From Beroe forskalii (lineage: Eukaryota; Ctenophora; Nuda; Beroida; Beroidae): a DNA stretch of 64,000 nt. Below are positions 42,990 through 53,879 of this stretch, piece by piece (the first letter of the stretch is position 1; the number at the start of each line of letters is the position of its first letter). Under the pieces are notes generated by a model, which saw nothing but the letters and a program-made list of their open reading frames with translations, made no database searches and had not been told where the DNA came from. Location: the NCBI GenBank assembly GCA_011033025.1, contig WFMF01000126.1, forward strand, positions 124,001 to 188,000. The letters run 5' to 3'. The translations under genes and the position numbers were made by a program.

Positions 42990-44779
42990 CTGACCAAGAA
43001 ATGAAATCCTCTTCTGAGCCAGTCCATAGTCCAGTAAGATCATCTACAAACCTCTTCAAACTCAAAAGCTCACTGGGTTTATTATCTGAGTCAAATATTG
43101 TACACCTCAGTGCGTAGTAAACAGCTATATTTGCTAGGGAGACTGACAGAGATCCTCAGTAGCTATACCAGACTTATTCAAGTACCAAGAGTCACCAAAT
43201 TTCCCAAAGCTAGAAGACAAACTAAGCTCCACCAACTTGATTAGCCAACCCACAAACTCATCAGACCAGTCAGGTCTCAATTCAGCAATAGCAAGGTAAG
43301 AGCCTCTATAACAAATTCTGGGGATAAGCTGTGTCGTATAAGGAGGAGAAATCCCATGAAAAACTACTTAAACCAACAGAGTTTGCTTCAGCAATATCCT
43401 CAAGCCATTTAAGGGCTTCAGTTGAGTCCTGAACAAGATCATTGCAGAATTCGTTTTGGAGAGGTTGCAAAAACTTCCAATTCAAAACTTATCAGATCTG
43501 ACAGTAGGGGCCTGACTTAAATTGACAAGTCTGAGGGGTATCTTGTTTCCATGAACTAAATCAGTTGGACTCAGCTTATGAATCTTTAACAAGCCATGAA
43601 ATATGGCACACCAGGCTTGAAAAGGCTAAGTGTACTAGGTCTTCCACTGTCACATAAGCCAACAACATTATATGACTCCTCTCTACTGACATGACCCATA
43701 GTTTCTCCTAATCTCCATTGGTCAAGCAGAGAATTAAAATATATCTGGGATGGGGTCAGCCTCTCAATGCAAGTAAACTGTGAGGTGTCATTCAACATGT
43801 TAAATTCAGAGTTTTCATAGCTGAACGTTCTATGATGCATAGGGCACCACCTTTATCAGCAGCCTTGACGAATTGTAACTCACCTTTATTGGCTTCCAGC
43901 AAGTATCCAATCAAGTCCTAACCTTTCATACTTATTAAGGTTAGATTTAGATGGCATTGGCTTTAAATTATCAACCACTGACAATATATCCTCACAAACC
44001 CCATCAACCAGGGCATCTTCACTGCTCTCTGGAGTGGTGAGATACTTTCGTTTAAGACAAGGGGGAAGTTCCAAATCATTCACTTGCTCTTCAACAGGTT
44101 CCAATGATGTAGATACTTCAGGGTCAAAAGTTTTCACCAAACCTCTTGTCTTTCTACATAGTTTTGCTAAAGCTGCATGAGCATCAATTTTTGCCTGAAA
44201 ATTATTGTGAGTTGATGTTGGGATGAACCCTATTCTTTTAGCCAAAACCACAATAGCTTCATGTGGGATATCCAAACTTGTTAGATTAACAACTGACCCA
44301 CTTCTAATGGCATTTTCTGCTTGTCTTCTGATTTTATTACGAGCTCTCTTTTCTCTCTTCTTGGAATTCCTAGTTCTTTTAGATGACTGCTGATGATGTT
44401 TATTAGGGGGTATTTCTGAAACCAAATGTGGTTGGGGACTTGAAACTTTATCTGGCCAGTCCTTCCAATGAGTAAGGTCTTGTTTTTTGAGCCAATTGAA
44501 CTTTCTGTCTAAGGCTTTTTGCACATTGCTAATCTCTCTATCATTATGATCTAGTAGATAGTTAGTGTCTGACAGTGCCAAACATTTCTTTAGATGATGA
44601 ATTTCTTCTTGCTTGGAGGCTATAGCATTGTCTAAAATCTTTGCTTCAGCTACCTGAGCTGCATCTATGAGTGATTTCAATGGTGTTAACTTTGATGTTC
44701 TTATTCTGAAAACCTGAGGTGGTCTTTTCAAAAGTCTGCATTTCTTTAAGAAGGATAATCTCAGAAGTGAAGTGCTCAC
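42990..44779 (-). mobile_element. decayed Penelope-like retroelement
   Basis: The minus strand starts with a 297-residue open frame (44779-43886): a coiled-coil and Lys/Arg-rich region (SKKREKRARNKIRRQAENAI), then VVNLTSLDI and RIGFIPTSTHNNF, the N-terminal signature of Penelope-like reverse transcriptases. After a frameshift near 43900 it continues with FVKAADKGGALCII (the conserved ADKGG box), KIHKLSP, SFSWDFSSLYD (first catalytic aspartate region) and, in another frame, KRFVDDLTGLW (the Y/F-x-DD box). Several frameshifts and stops are present. The GIY-YIG domain is not found; this copy is truncated or belongs to an endonuclease-lacking lineage. Confidence 0.72.
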
Positions 44780-44799
44780 TTTTGTGCGGAGGCGGGGGT

Positions 44800-45339
44800 A
44801 ATTGACATATAAATCATAGCACCTAGATTTATTTTGTGTTATTTAAAACTGCTTCACCATGGGTGTGAGATGGTGTTCTATGGTCTATGTCAACAACCAG
44901 TGATGTGGGTGAATCATCCCGTGCTTGCACGGTTCTAACATGTTTGAAGTGATTGATCATTGATGCAGTGAAACACAATCGAAATCCTCAAAAATGATAT
45001 CAAACCCCACACTATGTATACCACTAATTGACTGACAGTCTCGAAACTAAATATTTTTTCGTCAGGATCTCCACATAGTGTAACACAACATCCTGAGATT
45101 AAGATGTTAAAACCAATGCTATGATTTATAAGGTGAAACAAAATCAAAATGAATATCAAAATACCAAGTTGAACCAATGTTATGAGAGAAAGTATATATG
45201 TTATTAAAAATTCAAGCCCTAAAATGTGGTGAAAACTAAACATTCAAATATATACATAAGAATTTCAAAGAAAACAGATCTAAAATGGAATTAATAAACC
45301 CTAAGTATAAGCAAAAGACTATGAATAATAAAATATGAT
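44800..45339. other. intergenic between Penelope-like element and duplicated block
   Basis: AT-rich. A minus-strand frame at 45243-44935 would be hydrophobic but reflects T-rich composition. The words CACACTATG and CATAGTGTAACAC (about 45010 and 45075) form a short inverted pair. Confidence 0.4.
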
Positions 45340-46180
45340 TACATATATGATTACATATATGATAATATTTAGTCCTTAATGGGTGGCCCTATTAACAGAT
45401 TTTTAATTTGGCTTGGTGCCTGCCCTCAGCACGACCCAGCAGCCTCTTACTATATACAAATCCAATAGAAATGGAGAGAGAGTATATTTCAATAATTGTG
45501 CTGTAAAATCTTATAATTGAATTAAATTGCAATTAAAGTCCATATCACCATTTGACCAGGTGACCAGCATTTATTTGTAGGTACAAATCTCCCTTCACTG
45601 CTATGATTAGGATAACATTGCCTATTTTCATAAGGTCCAATAAAATCCTAGCCATCAACAGGTTCAGGGATATAAAGACTGTAAGTAGCATGTGCTGACT
45701 TTGTTCTCTTATAGTCTTATGACCTTTCTTACCTTAAGTGGATTTTGATGAATTCTCCTCTTTTATTTGTGATGAAGAAAACACAACACTCAGTGCCTCT
45801 AAATCCAGGGGACTTAATGGGGATGCTATTGTGACAATGTCCTAGATTTCTTCACATAGATTTCTATTTTCTGGTTACCCTTTTGAACTAAATCTTGGAA
45901 TTCACTATCTCTTCTGATTTTTCTGAGAGTTCCAGTTCCTCTGAGTATGTAACATCTATCTATGTTTCACCACACTTTTGCTGTACATAATTATTTAGAT
46001 CTTCCAATGATATTCTTTCTCAGGGATGATTTCAAAATCTGTCTCATTTTCAGCAGTGTAACATTTTATAATACACCAAGGTTCCCATGGATACAGTGCC
46101 ATGTTGTATTGGTGCAACTATAATACATTTCTCTCAAAGATAATGTTTAGTGATCTTATCAATAATTCAGGGGCAATAAA
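45340..46180. pseudogene. duplicated block with MAP3K exon fragment, copy 2
   Basis: Matches 35940-36785 and, from about 45557, the first exon and upstream edge of the kinase gene (23921-24565). It shares with copy 1 the deletion upstream of the start codon (TTCAAAGTCCTAAAAAAG lost) and a TAG-containing insertion near 45712, so both copies derive from one broken ancestor. It is cleaner than copy 1 in the short runs. Confidence 0.92.
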
Positions 46181-46371
46181 TTCTTGAGTTATTGCACTTG
46201 AATCATACTCAAACATGAAATATTATCATCATTAGTGATTTGAGTTAAGTGAAAGACTGCATATTGCAATTCATTAATTCAAACACCTGAGTGAGTCTGA
46301 ATATAGCGGTGGAAGGCTGGGCTTAAAAACACGAAATATAACATGAAAGTGAGAGACAAACAAGCAGTTAA

Positions 46372-47484
46372 GATGTAAAGCAAAATTTAACATTTACTTT
46401 AATAAAAAAAAAAGTACAATTAATTACATAACAATGCTTAAGGTTTGACCTCCTCAAGACTTCACTCCGAGGTTTCAGAGGGAAACCTAACACCAAAACA
46501 GCAGAAGTGGAATCAATTGACTTAAATCTGATACCAAAAGCAGAGTATTAGATGGGTGATGAACCTTATGTATCAGAAAAGTTATCTCTTTATATATGAA
46601 TTTTATATCAACTAGAATTTTGATGTGATGCTGAGACTTAAATTTATGCTGATAAAATAAGAAACAAAATCAGTCAAATGACTCAAATGTTCCCCTAACC
46701 AGGGGTGTCGCGAAAGGAGCAAGGCGCGGCGCGCGCGCAAAACTAGGGATCTGGTTACAAACTCAAATGTAAAAACGAACAATTAAACGGAGCGCGCGGC
46801 GTATAAACGCTTTAAAATAGGGGGTAGGGTTGCCACCAAAAATCTTGGTGTGAACTCAGCCAATTTTGGGCCCTGAATCTAACATATCCCTGTTCTGAGG
46901 AAGCGTGCCGCGCGACGATATATAACAGGGGTATACGTGTTTAGTTGTCGTACGATGTATGACCCGCTGACGCCAGCCGCGAAGCGGCTGGCGTCAGTAG
47001 CCGCCGCGCGCGCGGCGCTGATTCTCGAGAGGGTCTGTCAACGTCAGACAACGTGTTTAGCAATCGCTGAACACCTATGCGGGCCTTGTGCCTACGCGCG
47101 CTTTATATTTAATTTATTTATTTGTAAATTCGAAATTCAGCGCGAAAACCATATTCATAAAATGTTCGCGCCTTACGTACTGTAGGCCGAACAGACGTTT
47201 TTTTGTCGATATTTTTTATCAAAGGATGCTAATTGAGAAACCACAGAGTCTGCATTTTCTACTAAATGCAGCATATGGCAGAAACACGAATGCTCCTAAA
47301 TAACAATTCAAGATGATCATATTCGACTATAATTACAGATTTACAGATGCAGTTATAGGCACCGTTGCACCAACTACTGCATTTCATGTGTGAAAATATA
47401 CCACACAGACTTGTATAGTACAGAGAATTCATTCATCTAAAAGACTGCTGACAGTACGGGACAGGAGCCTTTGTCGTTTTATTA
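46372..47484. repeat. segmental duplication block D2, copy 2
   Basis: Counterpart of 37893-41266 without the 810-base segment and without the hAT-like element. GC-rich repeat copy B is at 46696-47100 and contains the same perfect hairpin (46967-46997). Confidence 0.92.
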
Positions 47485-49242
47485 TCTTCTGGACAGTGGA
47501 CTGTACACATACACAGTTCAAAGTTTCTGTAGCCATTATTGAAATGTTGGCAATCTCTGACATCACAATGCAATAAAAGTATGTGTAACTCACATCAAGA
47601 AAGTGAACAATAACAAACACACAATACTGGCATATTATGTTTGTGTGTGGTGGTTCACACACACACAAACTAACACTGTGGGTGGCTTTAACACTGCCGC
47701 TGAAAGATATATCCCTTCCAGATATTGTAATTATAGAATGCCCTTCATAAAGCAAATATGCTTATCCGGTATGTGAATAATTGAGAATTCACCAAGTTAC
47801 GTATCGCAGAACGCGTTCCAACTAATCGGTACATACTCCGGTACGTATCACGGTACATGTATAATATGTACGTGATACCGAGGTCCGGGTAATCTATGTA
47901 ACGATTAGTTGGGATCTTACTTTTTACTCAATACTCTTCTTTAACTGCTGCTGGGTAGACATGAAAACACACGTATATTACGGTCACGGCGGTACAATAA
48001 ACTAACTTCATTTCATTTAATTATATCAGGTAACACAAATCTCTTGATTTTAAATAAACGGTGGTTTTGATTGCGAAAAAATTGTCCTATTCTTGTTATA
48101 ATTCAAAGTTTTATTGCGGACCCCTAAATATATGCTAGTATCAACGATTTTGAATATAAAATGAGGAAAAATAACAATATTAGTATCGACGGTTCCCGAA
48201 TTCAATCTGCTGTGAAAGTTCAGATAGGATCAGATCAGAACTAAAATCATTTTCCTTGATTTCTAAGAAGTTCTAATGGTGTTCGTTTAAAAATAAACTA
48301 CCACTTTAAAGCAACTTAAAATACATAATTATTGGTCTAAAAATCTATTTAAAAATATGAAAATAAAAGTAAAATTTAGCACCGTTGTTATAGCAAGTGT
48401 TAATCAATGGGACAAAACATAACAATAAAATCAATACACAAACTCAACGCTCGATCAGAGACACAAAACATAAAACACCGAAGAGCAAATGTTTTCAGTA
48501 ATATTCATAATATTGTTATTTTCTAATATTAAACACAAGAGCCTATATTGATAACAAGTTAGCAAAGAGAATTATTGCTGAAAGAAAAGCAAGTTATTAA
48601 TTAGCTAATCAAAATCAAACAACAACCAAAATAGAGAGGTCTTATAATAGAAACTATTTGCGGTAATACAGAAAATGGCTCAGGGCTGCAAATAAGCATC
48701 TCATTGTTGCATACTGATATACTAAAATACTAGTACAGAACGAAGATGGCATGACATTTGGTGCTATGAAAGAAAAATTACGTTTGATTAAGTCTAACTG
48801 AAGTTATTAAGATGAATAAAATCTCTATTAAAATAGAAAAGTTGCATAGTTTTACAGCTCATAAGGGCAGCACAATGGAGAGAGATAGTTTGGTACGAGA
48901 TTAAATCTAGAGAAGTAGAGAAGATATTATGATGTGATAAGTGAAATAATGTATCCCTTGATAATAAAGTAATAAAATGTAGCGAAAATGTCCCCATGTA
49001 ATACCATAAAGTAGCTAAATAAACGGATCATACAAAACTATCCTTGAGCGTACGTACTACTGGATGCAAGAATGGGTGTGTGTGAGTGTGTGAGATAGGA
49101 ATGAGGTATTTACAAAAAGAGGCTTTCAGCCTGTTCTAGCAAACGTCTGATGTTACCCGTTGCTATTTGGATTGTACTTAAGACACTTCCCATATTATGC
49201 CATATAAGGAATAACCAGGCAGCCCCTCCTCCCCGGACATCA
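47485..49242. other. intergenic with a small palindrome
   Basis: At 47818-47912 CCAACTAATCGGTACATA and its inverse end (ATGTAACGATTAGTTGG) form a 95-base fold-back with further TACGT/ACGTA pairing inside. A (CA)n/(TG)n-like stretch is at 47638-47675. The remainder is AT-rich and without supported features. Confidence 0.55.
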
Positions 49243-49406
49243 TTACAAGGGGTTCACTACCTCCACGTAGTTAGTAGGGAACACCCCCCGTCTTCCTCTC
49301 AGCTCCCCCTCGTACCAGTTCTCATCCACCTGCCGTATCAACGTCACCATGTCGCCTTCCTTCAGTTCTAGTTCAGACTCACCTTCCGGCTCAAAGTCAA
49401 ACATCG
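49243..49406 (-). CDS. terminal exon with an endophilin-type SH3 domain (partial gene)
   Basis: After a TTTCAG acceptor the minus strand codes for 54 residues to [50 protein letters not shown]. This is a nearly complete SH3 domain starting at the ALYDFEPE position, with the WYEG and FPxNYV signature of endophilin-A and close relatives. SH3 domains of endophilin bind proline-rich tails of dynamin and synaptojanin in endocytosis. The next upstream exon would lie to the right on the minus strand, but I could not identify it. Endophilin BAR exons are 7 kb away on the opposite strand, so this is either a second gene or a rearranged or mis-oriented piece. A 50-bp tandem duplication covers its acceptor. 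Confidence 0.85.
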
Positions 49407-49520
49407 CTGAAATGAATAGGAAGGGTTACGATAAAATGTTTGGAAATCAAACATCGCTGAAATGAATAGGAAGGGTTAGGATAAAATGTTTGGAAATCAA
49501 ACATCGCTGAAATGACTGTT
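49397..49520. repeat. 50-bp tandem duplication over a splice acceptor
   Basis: A 50-base unit beginning AAACATCGCTGAAATGAATA occurs at 49397, 49447 and (partly) 49497. It spans the exon start and the CATTTCAG acceptor (minus strand) of the SH3 exon, so three equal acceptors lie in a row. Confidence 0.93.
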
Positions 49521-50257
49521 CAGTGACCAGTCACCCGATGCACCCTATCTGCACCCTAGATGCACCCTAAATGCCCCCTAAGCTCACCCTAAGTGCACCT
49601 TTAGCGCCCTTATTTTGCACCCCAAATGTACCCTATTTGCCTGCTTATGAATCTGCATTTGTAGATATATTATGCACCTTATTTGCACCCTAAATGCATC
49701 CTAAATGCCCATCTGTCAACAAACGCCATATGCCCAATTTGCAACCCCATATGCACAGCTCCATGTAAGCATGTAACGGGATACTAGAATTCAAATGAAC
49801 GCAAATTTTTGCGCTCATTTGCGCTCATTAGCTCTAACACTTTGGAGCATTATTGGACTGAGTCAGAAAGTGAGTTGCCGCCTTTGGGACATGAAAAATA
49901 ACACAATAGATGCAGAGGTTTCAATTCCCATAATAACAAGTTAGAGGCTATTAAAGTATTAATAGGGGCTCACCAACATTAAATTGTACAGTGCCGGTCT
50001 AAACTCGTCTTACAAATTTACAACTATCGTAGTATAGTCCTCCCCAATGTATCATATTAATGCTCAGTTGTTTAGCTTGATTTATGCTTGTGTAAGTCAT
50101 GAAACACCACGGTTTACGTTGCTTTTATGTTGCTTTCATGTTGCTTTCAGGACACATACGCAGGAGCGATTATTCGATTACACTTGTCTCATGGGAATGA
50201 GTCCCTTTAGAGAAGCGCCAGCACCAGATACCAATAATACAGCTTTATTCCTTATTT
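49521..50257. other. intergenic or intron with degenerate short repeat
   Basis: 49540-49745 is a degenerate 11-12-base repeat on TGCACCCTAAA. The rest is AT-rich. If the SH3 exon belongs to a local gene this is its intron, but no further exon was recognised. Confidence 0.5.
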
Positions 50258-51234
50258 CCACTGCAGGGTGAAGCTCAAGTTTATTTTACCTTCTTATCGC
50301 ATTTCTTTTATCAGTACTAGTCGTGTACCCGTCCTACGGACGGTAAGTAAATGATGGAAGGCGTATTAGCTTACGACCACAGGTTTATTTGATTGTAATT
50401 TTACCGTGCGAGTTTGCAGTTGAAATCAATTTTGAATAATGATTCGATTTTTGCGAAAACAGGGCGACGTCTCCCACGCTCCTCAGGGTGACCCAATGTC
50501 GCGGACAAAATTCTGAAATTTTTTATTCATAATGAGCAACTCGATGGCGAAAGTATTTTGAAAAAATACGAAAGTTAAATTTTTGCAAAAAAAAAGGCGT
50601 AGCCCCCCACGGGCCCACGACCGTCAGGGTGATACCACATTGCGGACAAAATTCTCAAAATTTTTATTCATCATTTAAGCAACTCGTTGGCGAAGAAATC
50701 TTGAAAAAATTCGAAACTTCAATTTTGGGGAAAAAAGGGCATGGCCCCCACGACTCTCGGTACTTTAGTACAGGGTGGGTAAAAAGTCTGGACCCCCCTC
50801 TCCAGCCAAAACGGTAAAAGATACGGACTTGTCCTTTTGATCAAAAAAATCAAAAAAATTATGAAGGAGCAATTTTACAAAACTTGCATTTTTGGGCCTC
50901 TCAGTCGCTTATTTTCTCCCAAGTCACTGTTAAACTCAGCAAACTTGTCTTGAACCAACTTAATTTTCTTTGTATACTCATTTTGAATCAATTTTGTCTA
51001 GGTGTAGCGGGGTGTAGACTATTGATCATCGTGATGTTACCAGAAGTTGGCAAGTTAGAGATATTTATATTTGTGTGGTCACTGGCCAATGTCAAGAATG
51101 AAGTTAATCAGGAATTATATATTTAGAAGCCCTTTGCAGTTTCAATCAATCGATGCACAGGAGTGACAAAGCTACGTTCTGTCGTTAGAAATTGCCATAG
51201 AAAGTCCCCCAAAATCCTTCCTCTTCTTACCAAA

Positions 51235-51630
51235 TAGGGTTGTTGGTGTCTGGAACAAACTTCCCAATGACGTTAAGCTATCGAAATCAGTTAACGATTT
51301 TAAAGTTGGCTTAGAGGAATTTAAACAGAAGAATAAAGATAGAATGGGAAGTGGGAATTTTTGGGAAGTGTCTGATGAAGTATTGTCAAAAATAGAGGGT
51401 CCAAGCTATTTAGAAAATAAAGCCCTACAGAATAAGTATCTAATGGATAATCCTTTCGATGCAAAGAAAAAGTTCATAAATTTATTTCGACAGGGCTTTA
51501 TACTGGATAGTAAAAAAAGTAAATAATTTGGACGTTATTAATTGAGATAAGTTGATTTTTCGTAAAACTAAAGGAGATGATTATTTTAGATGATCATTGT
51601 CATTATATATTTGATTTGATTTGATTTGTA
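51235..51630 (+). mobile_element. LINE 3'-end fragment with microsatellite tail
   Basis: Codes for the C-terminus of a CR1-like reverse transcriptase (NRVVGVWNKLPNDV, SDEVLSKIEGPSYLENK, KKKFINLF) and ends in TTTGATTTGATTTG, the short tail typical of CR1/L2 elements. It is absent from copy 1 of the surrounding duplication, so it inserted later. Confidence 0.8.
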
Positions 51631-52062
51631 CAAATCCCCTCATGGCCATTTTGTGGACTGCACAAAATCTAATATTGTCTTAGATTTTGTGCAGTCCACA
51701 AAATGGCCAAGAGGGGATTTGTACAAATGGAGTTAAGAAGAGGAAGGATAAAGGGGGACTTTCAGTACTGTACGACGAGCTTAGAAATCCATACGAATTT
51801 CAATATTAACTTATTCTAGTTACACTAAAGTATATTCTTACTCAAATTTACTGATTACACTTCAACTAAGTAAGATACAAACATTACTAAGGTAACGAAA
51901 AATATAGTTTGTTTTCCATTTTAACAGTAACCAGTGACTGATTTAACCAGCAACCACGCAAAATTTCCCTATGAATTGATGCCCCCATCACACCATAATA
52001 AATCTCCATAAATCATTTTAACATGTTCTGGCAGGAATCTCAAAAGCCTAATTATTGAATGC

Positions 52063-53868
52063 ATGGCACTATTTGAGGTTATGTCAACACGCAAAAAGTC
52101 CCGACAGCGCAGTCCAGAATGTAAAGAAGGTCGCAAAGACAAGAAACATGATCTGCTGCATGAGATTTGTCTTGATTTGTTCACCGCCGACGTGGAAAAG
52201 TACACTACCCTTGGCAATGAGAAAATAGAGACCCTGAAGAACCTGGATCTGTTTGTGCTGGACAACTCGATCCGGGAAACCACAGTGGGATCCCTCCGGG
52301 GCCATACTCTGGACGACAAACGGGCTATCCTCAAAGAAATCAAGAAATGCGGGTTCAAGCATTACGTGATCGAGTCCTTTAACAACGAGACAAGAGTCGG
52401 AGATATGCTGTTGGAGACACTAAATGATGATAACGAAGATTTAAGCGGAGCATTTGCCTTTTCTGAAACCTGGGATGTCGTGAAAAAGGAGATCCCTCAA
52501 GAGGAGCCTATTCCAGTGGGCATGAGAAAGTGCAAGCAGTTTGGGGTGCCTAATGTCATAATAGAGGTAGATCTGGCCTACTACAAGGTGAATTACGAAA
52601 AATTTGATGCAGCAGATGTGTGCGAAATGGTGCAGAAAAGGATTGAATGGATGCGAGAGAACGTATCAAAAGACTCGCTGATCCTCGTGAACCTGAGAGA
52701 CGTGTCAGAAGCAATGGCTCAACACCCCGAAAGGGTCTGGAAGGTAGTTAACTTCCTGTCCACTCTTTCACCCGGAGACCGGATAATGGGAATACTCCTG
52801 GAGGATCTGGGGAAGTACGACAAGGACCACCTCGGAGGGTGGACTAAAGCCATCAGGAATGAGATGGTCCGGTGTGGGTGGGAGGAGGGGCAGCTACTGG
52901 TCCATGTGCATGAGCAGTGGGGGCTCATGCAAGGCAATGTCCTGGAGATGCTGGCCATGGGAGGAACTGGCATCTGGAGTGGGGTCTGCACTGAGGGGGC
53001 AGCCATGGGGCATGCTGACTCCTGCACCACCATCATCAACCTCATCAGGCTGGGAAACACCAAGGTGCTGAAGAGCATGAACTGCAAGTACTTGCGGGAG
53101 GCTGCTATCAATGTCACTAAGATAGTCACCACTAAGAAGCCATACGAAAGACAGCCGATTTACGGAGAAAGGGCAACCGACATGGTCTTTGGGTTCGTTT
53201 TCTCACAAATGGCTGAAAGCCAAGCCTCTGCAGAAGTGCCGGAGTTTAACTTGAGTGAGTTCTTGGGACTCACATCGGAGATGCGTATAACAACCATGGC
53301 TTCTCCAGAAATGATTCTTACGAAGTTGATAAGAGTATTTGGAGATGACCGACGGTTCACTCTAAGTATAGCTGAGGCTATGAAGAGTGAGATGTTGAGC
53401 AACATGGGCGATGGACGAAAAGAAGAGTACAACAGCCCATCGGGTCTTGCCATGTTGTTTGATCAAGCTGGTGGCAAAATAACTCCTGCAATGGCTGAAA
53501 CCATCATATCTGCAAAGAAAAACAGCCCTTACATAGACGTGCTTATCGAAGAAGTAAAAGAAAAGTGGGACTTATACGACGCAAAAGATGGTGAAGCTGA
53601 TGACTGTGTTTCGTTTGAAAACTTCTACAACGGCTTCATGGCCCCCTACTTTGGATGCTACAGGTGTGAGGATAGCCAGGCTGGTCTCAGAGCTCTGGAC
53701 ATGGACTCTGACGGAACAGTGGATTGGGTTGAGTTCAAATACTTCCTGATCTGGGCAGGCAGACAGTATCCCCAGGTGAAGACCTCGCAGGAGCTGGTGG
53801 ACCTGGCATTCAGACATGGACTCATCCCCGCCATGATAGACGAACTTAACTTGAATAAGCAGATTTGA
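52063..53868 (+). CDS. intronless DRE-TIM (HMGL/IPMS-like) barrel + EF-hand protein, copy 2
   Basis: A single open frame of 601 residues. Residues about 55-370 look like a DRE-TIM metallolyase barrel: LFVLDNSIRETT holds the metal-binding Asp and catalytic Arg-Glu of the DRE motif, GFKHYVIESF follows as the next strand, and HVHEQWGLMQGNVLEMLAMG is the His-x-His metal site near the end of the barrel. This is the fold of HMG-CoA lyase, isopropylmalate and homocitrate synthase. Residues about 400-600 are a separate C-terminal region with one canonical EF-hand (DMDSDGTVDWVE: D1, D3, D5, G6, E12) preceded by a degenerate one (DAKDGEADD). The substrate is unknown; calcium control is inference. No signal peptide. 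The first ATG was chosen; a second at residue 7 is possible. Lack of introns amid intron-rich genes suggests a retrogene origin or one very large exon. Confidence 0.85.
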   Translation: MALFEVMSTRKKSRQRSPECKEGRKDKKHDLLHEICLDLFTADVEKYTTLGNEKIETLKNLDLFVLDNSIRETTVGSLRGHTLDDKRAILKEIKKCGFKHYVIESFNNETRVGDMLLETLNDDNEDLSGAFAFSETWDVVKKEIPQEEPIPVGMRKCKQFGVPNVIIEVDLAYYKVNYEKFDAADVCEMVQKRIEWMRENVSKDSLILVNLRDVSEAMAQHPERVWKVVNFLSTLSPGDRIMGILLEDLGKYDKDHLGGWTKAIRNEMVRCGWEEGQLLVHVHEQWGLMQGNVLEMLAMGGTGIWSGVCTEGAAMGHADSCTTIINLIRLGNTKVLKSMNCKYLREAAINVTKIVTTKKPYERQPIYGERATDMVFGFVFSQMAESQASAEVPEFNLSEFLGLTSEMRITTMASPEMILTKLIRVFGDDRRFTLSIAEAMKSEMLSNMGDGRKEEYNSPSGLAMLFDQAGGKITPAMAETIISAKKNSPYIDVLIEEVKEKWDLYDAKDGEADDCVSFENFYNGFMAPYFGCYRCEDSQAGLRALDMDSDGTVDWVEFKYFLIWAGRQYPQVKTSQELVDLAFRHGLIPAMIDELNLNKQI

Positions 53869-53879
53869 GCTTATAGAAA

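Larger units (their letters stand above)
50258..53879. repeat. segmental duplication, copy 2 (DRE-TIM/EF-hand gene)
   Basis: Counterpart of 32289-34852. It contains two extra segments: about 50320-50990, which holds two diverged copies of a 150-base unit (50456-50600 and 50605-50757, with GCGGACAAAATTCT), and 51235-51765, which holds a LINE fragment and the second arm of a palindrome. Confidence 0.92.

Noticed and set aside
44935-45243. Small membrane protein on the minus strand
   Set aside because: The hydrophobicity follows from T-rich sequence; no homologue, splice or start context supports it.
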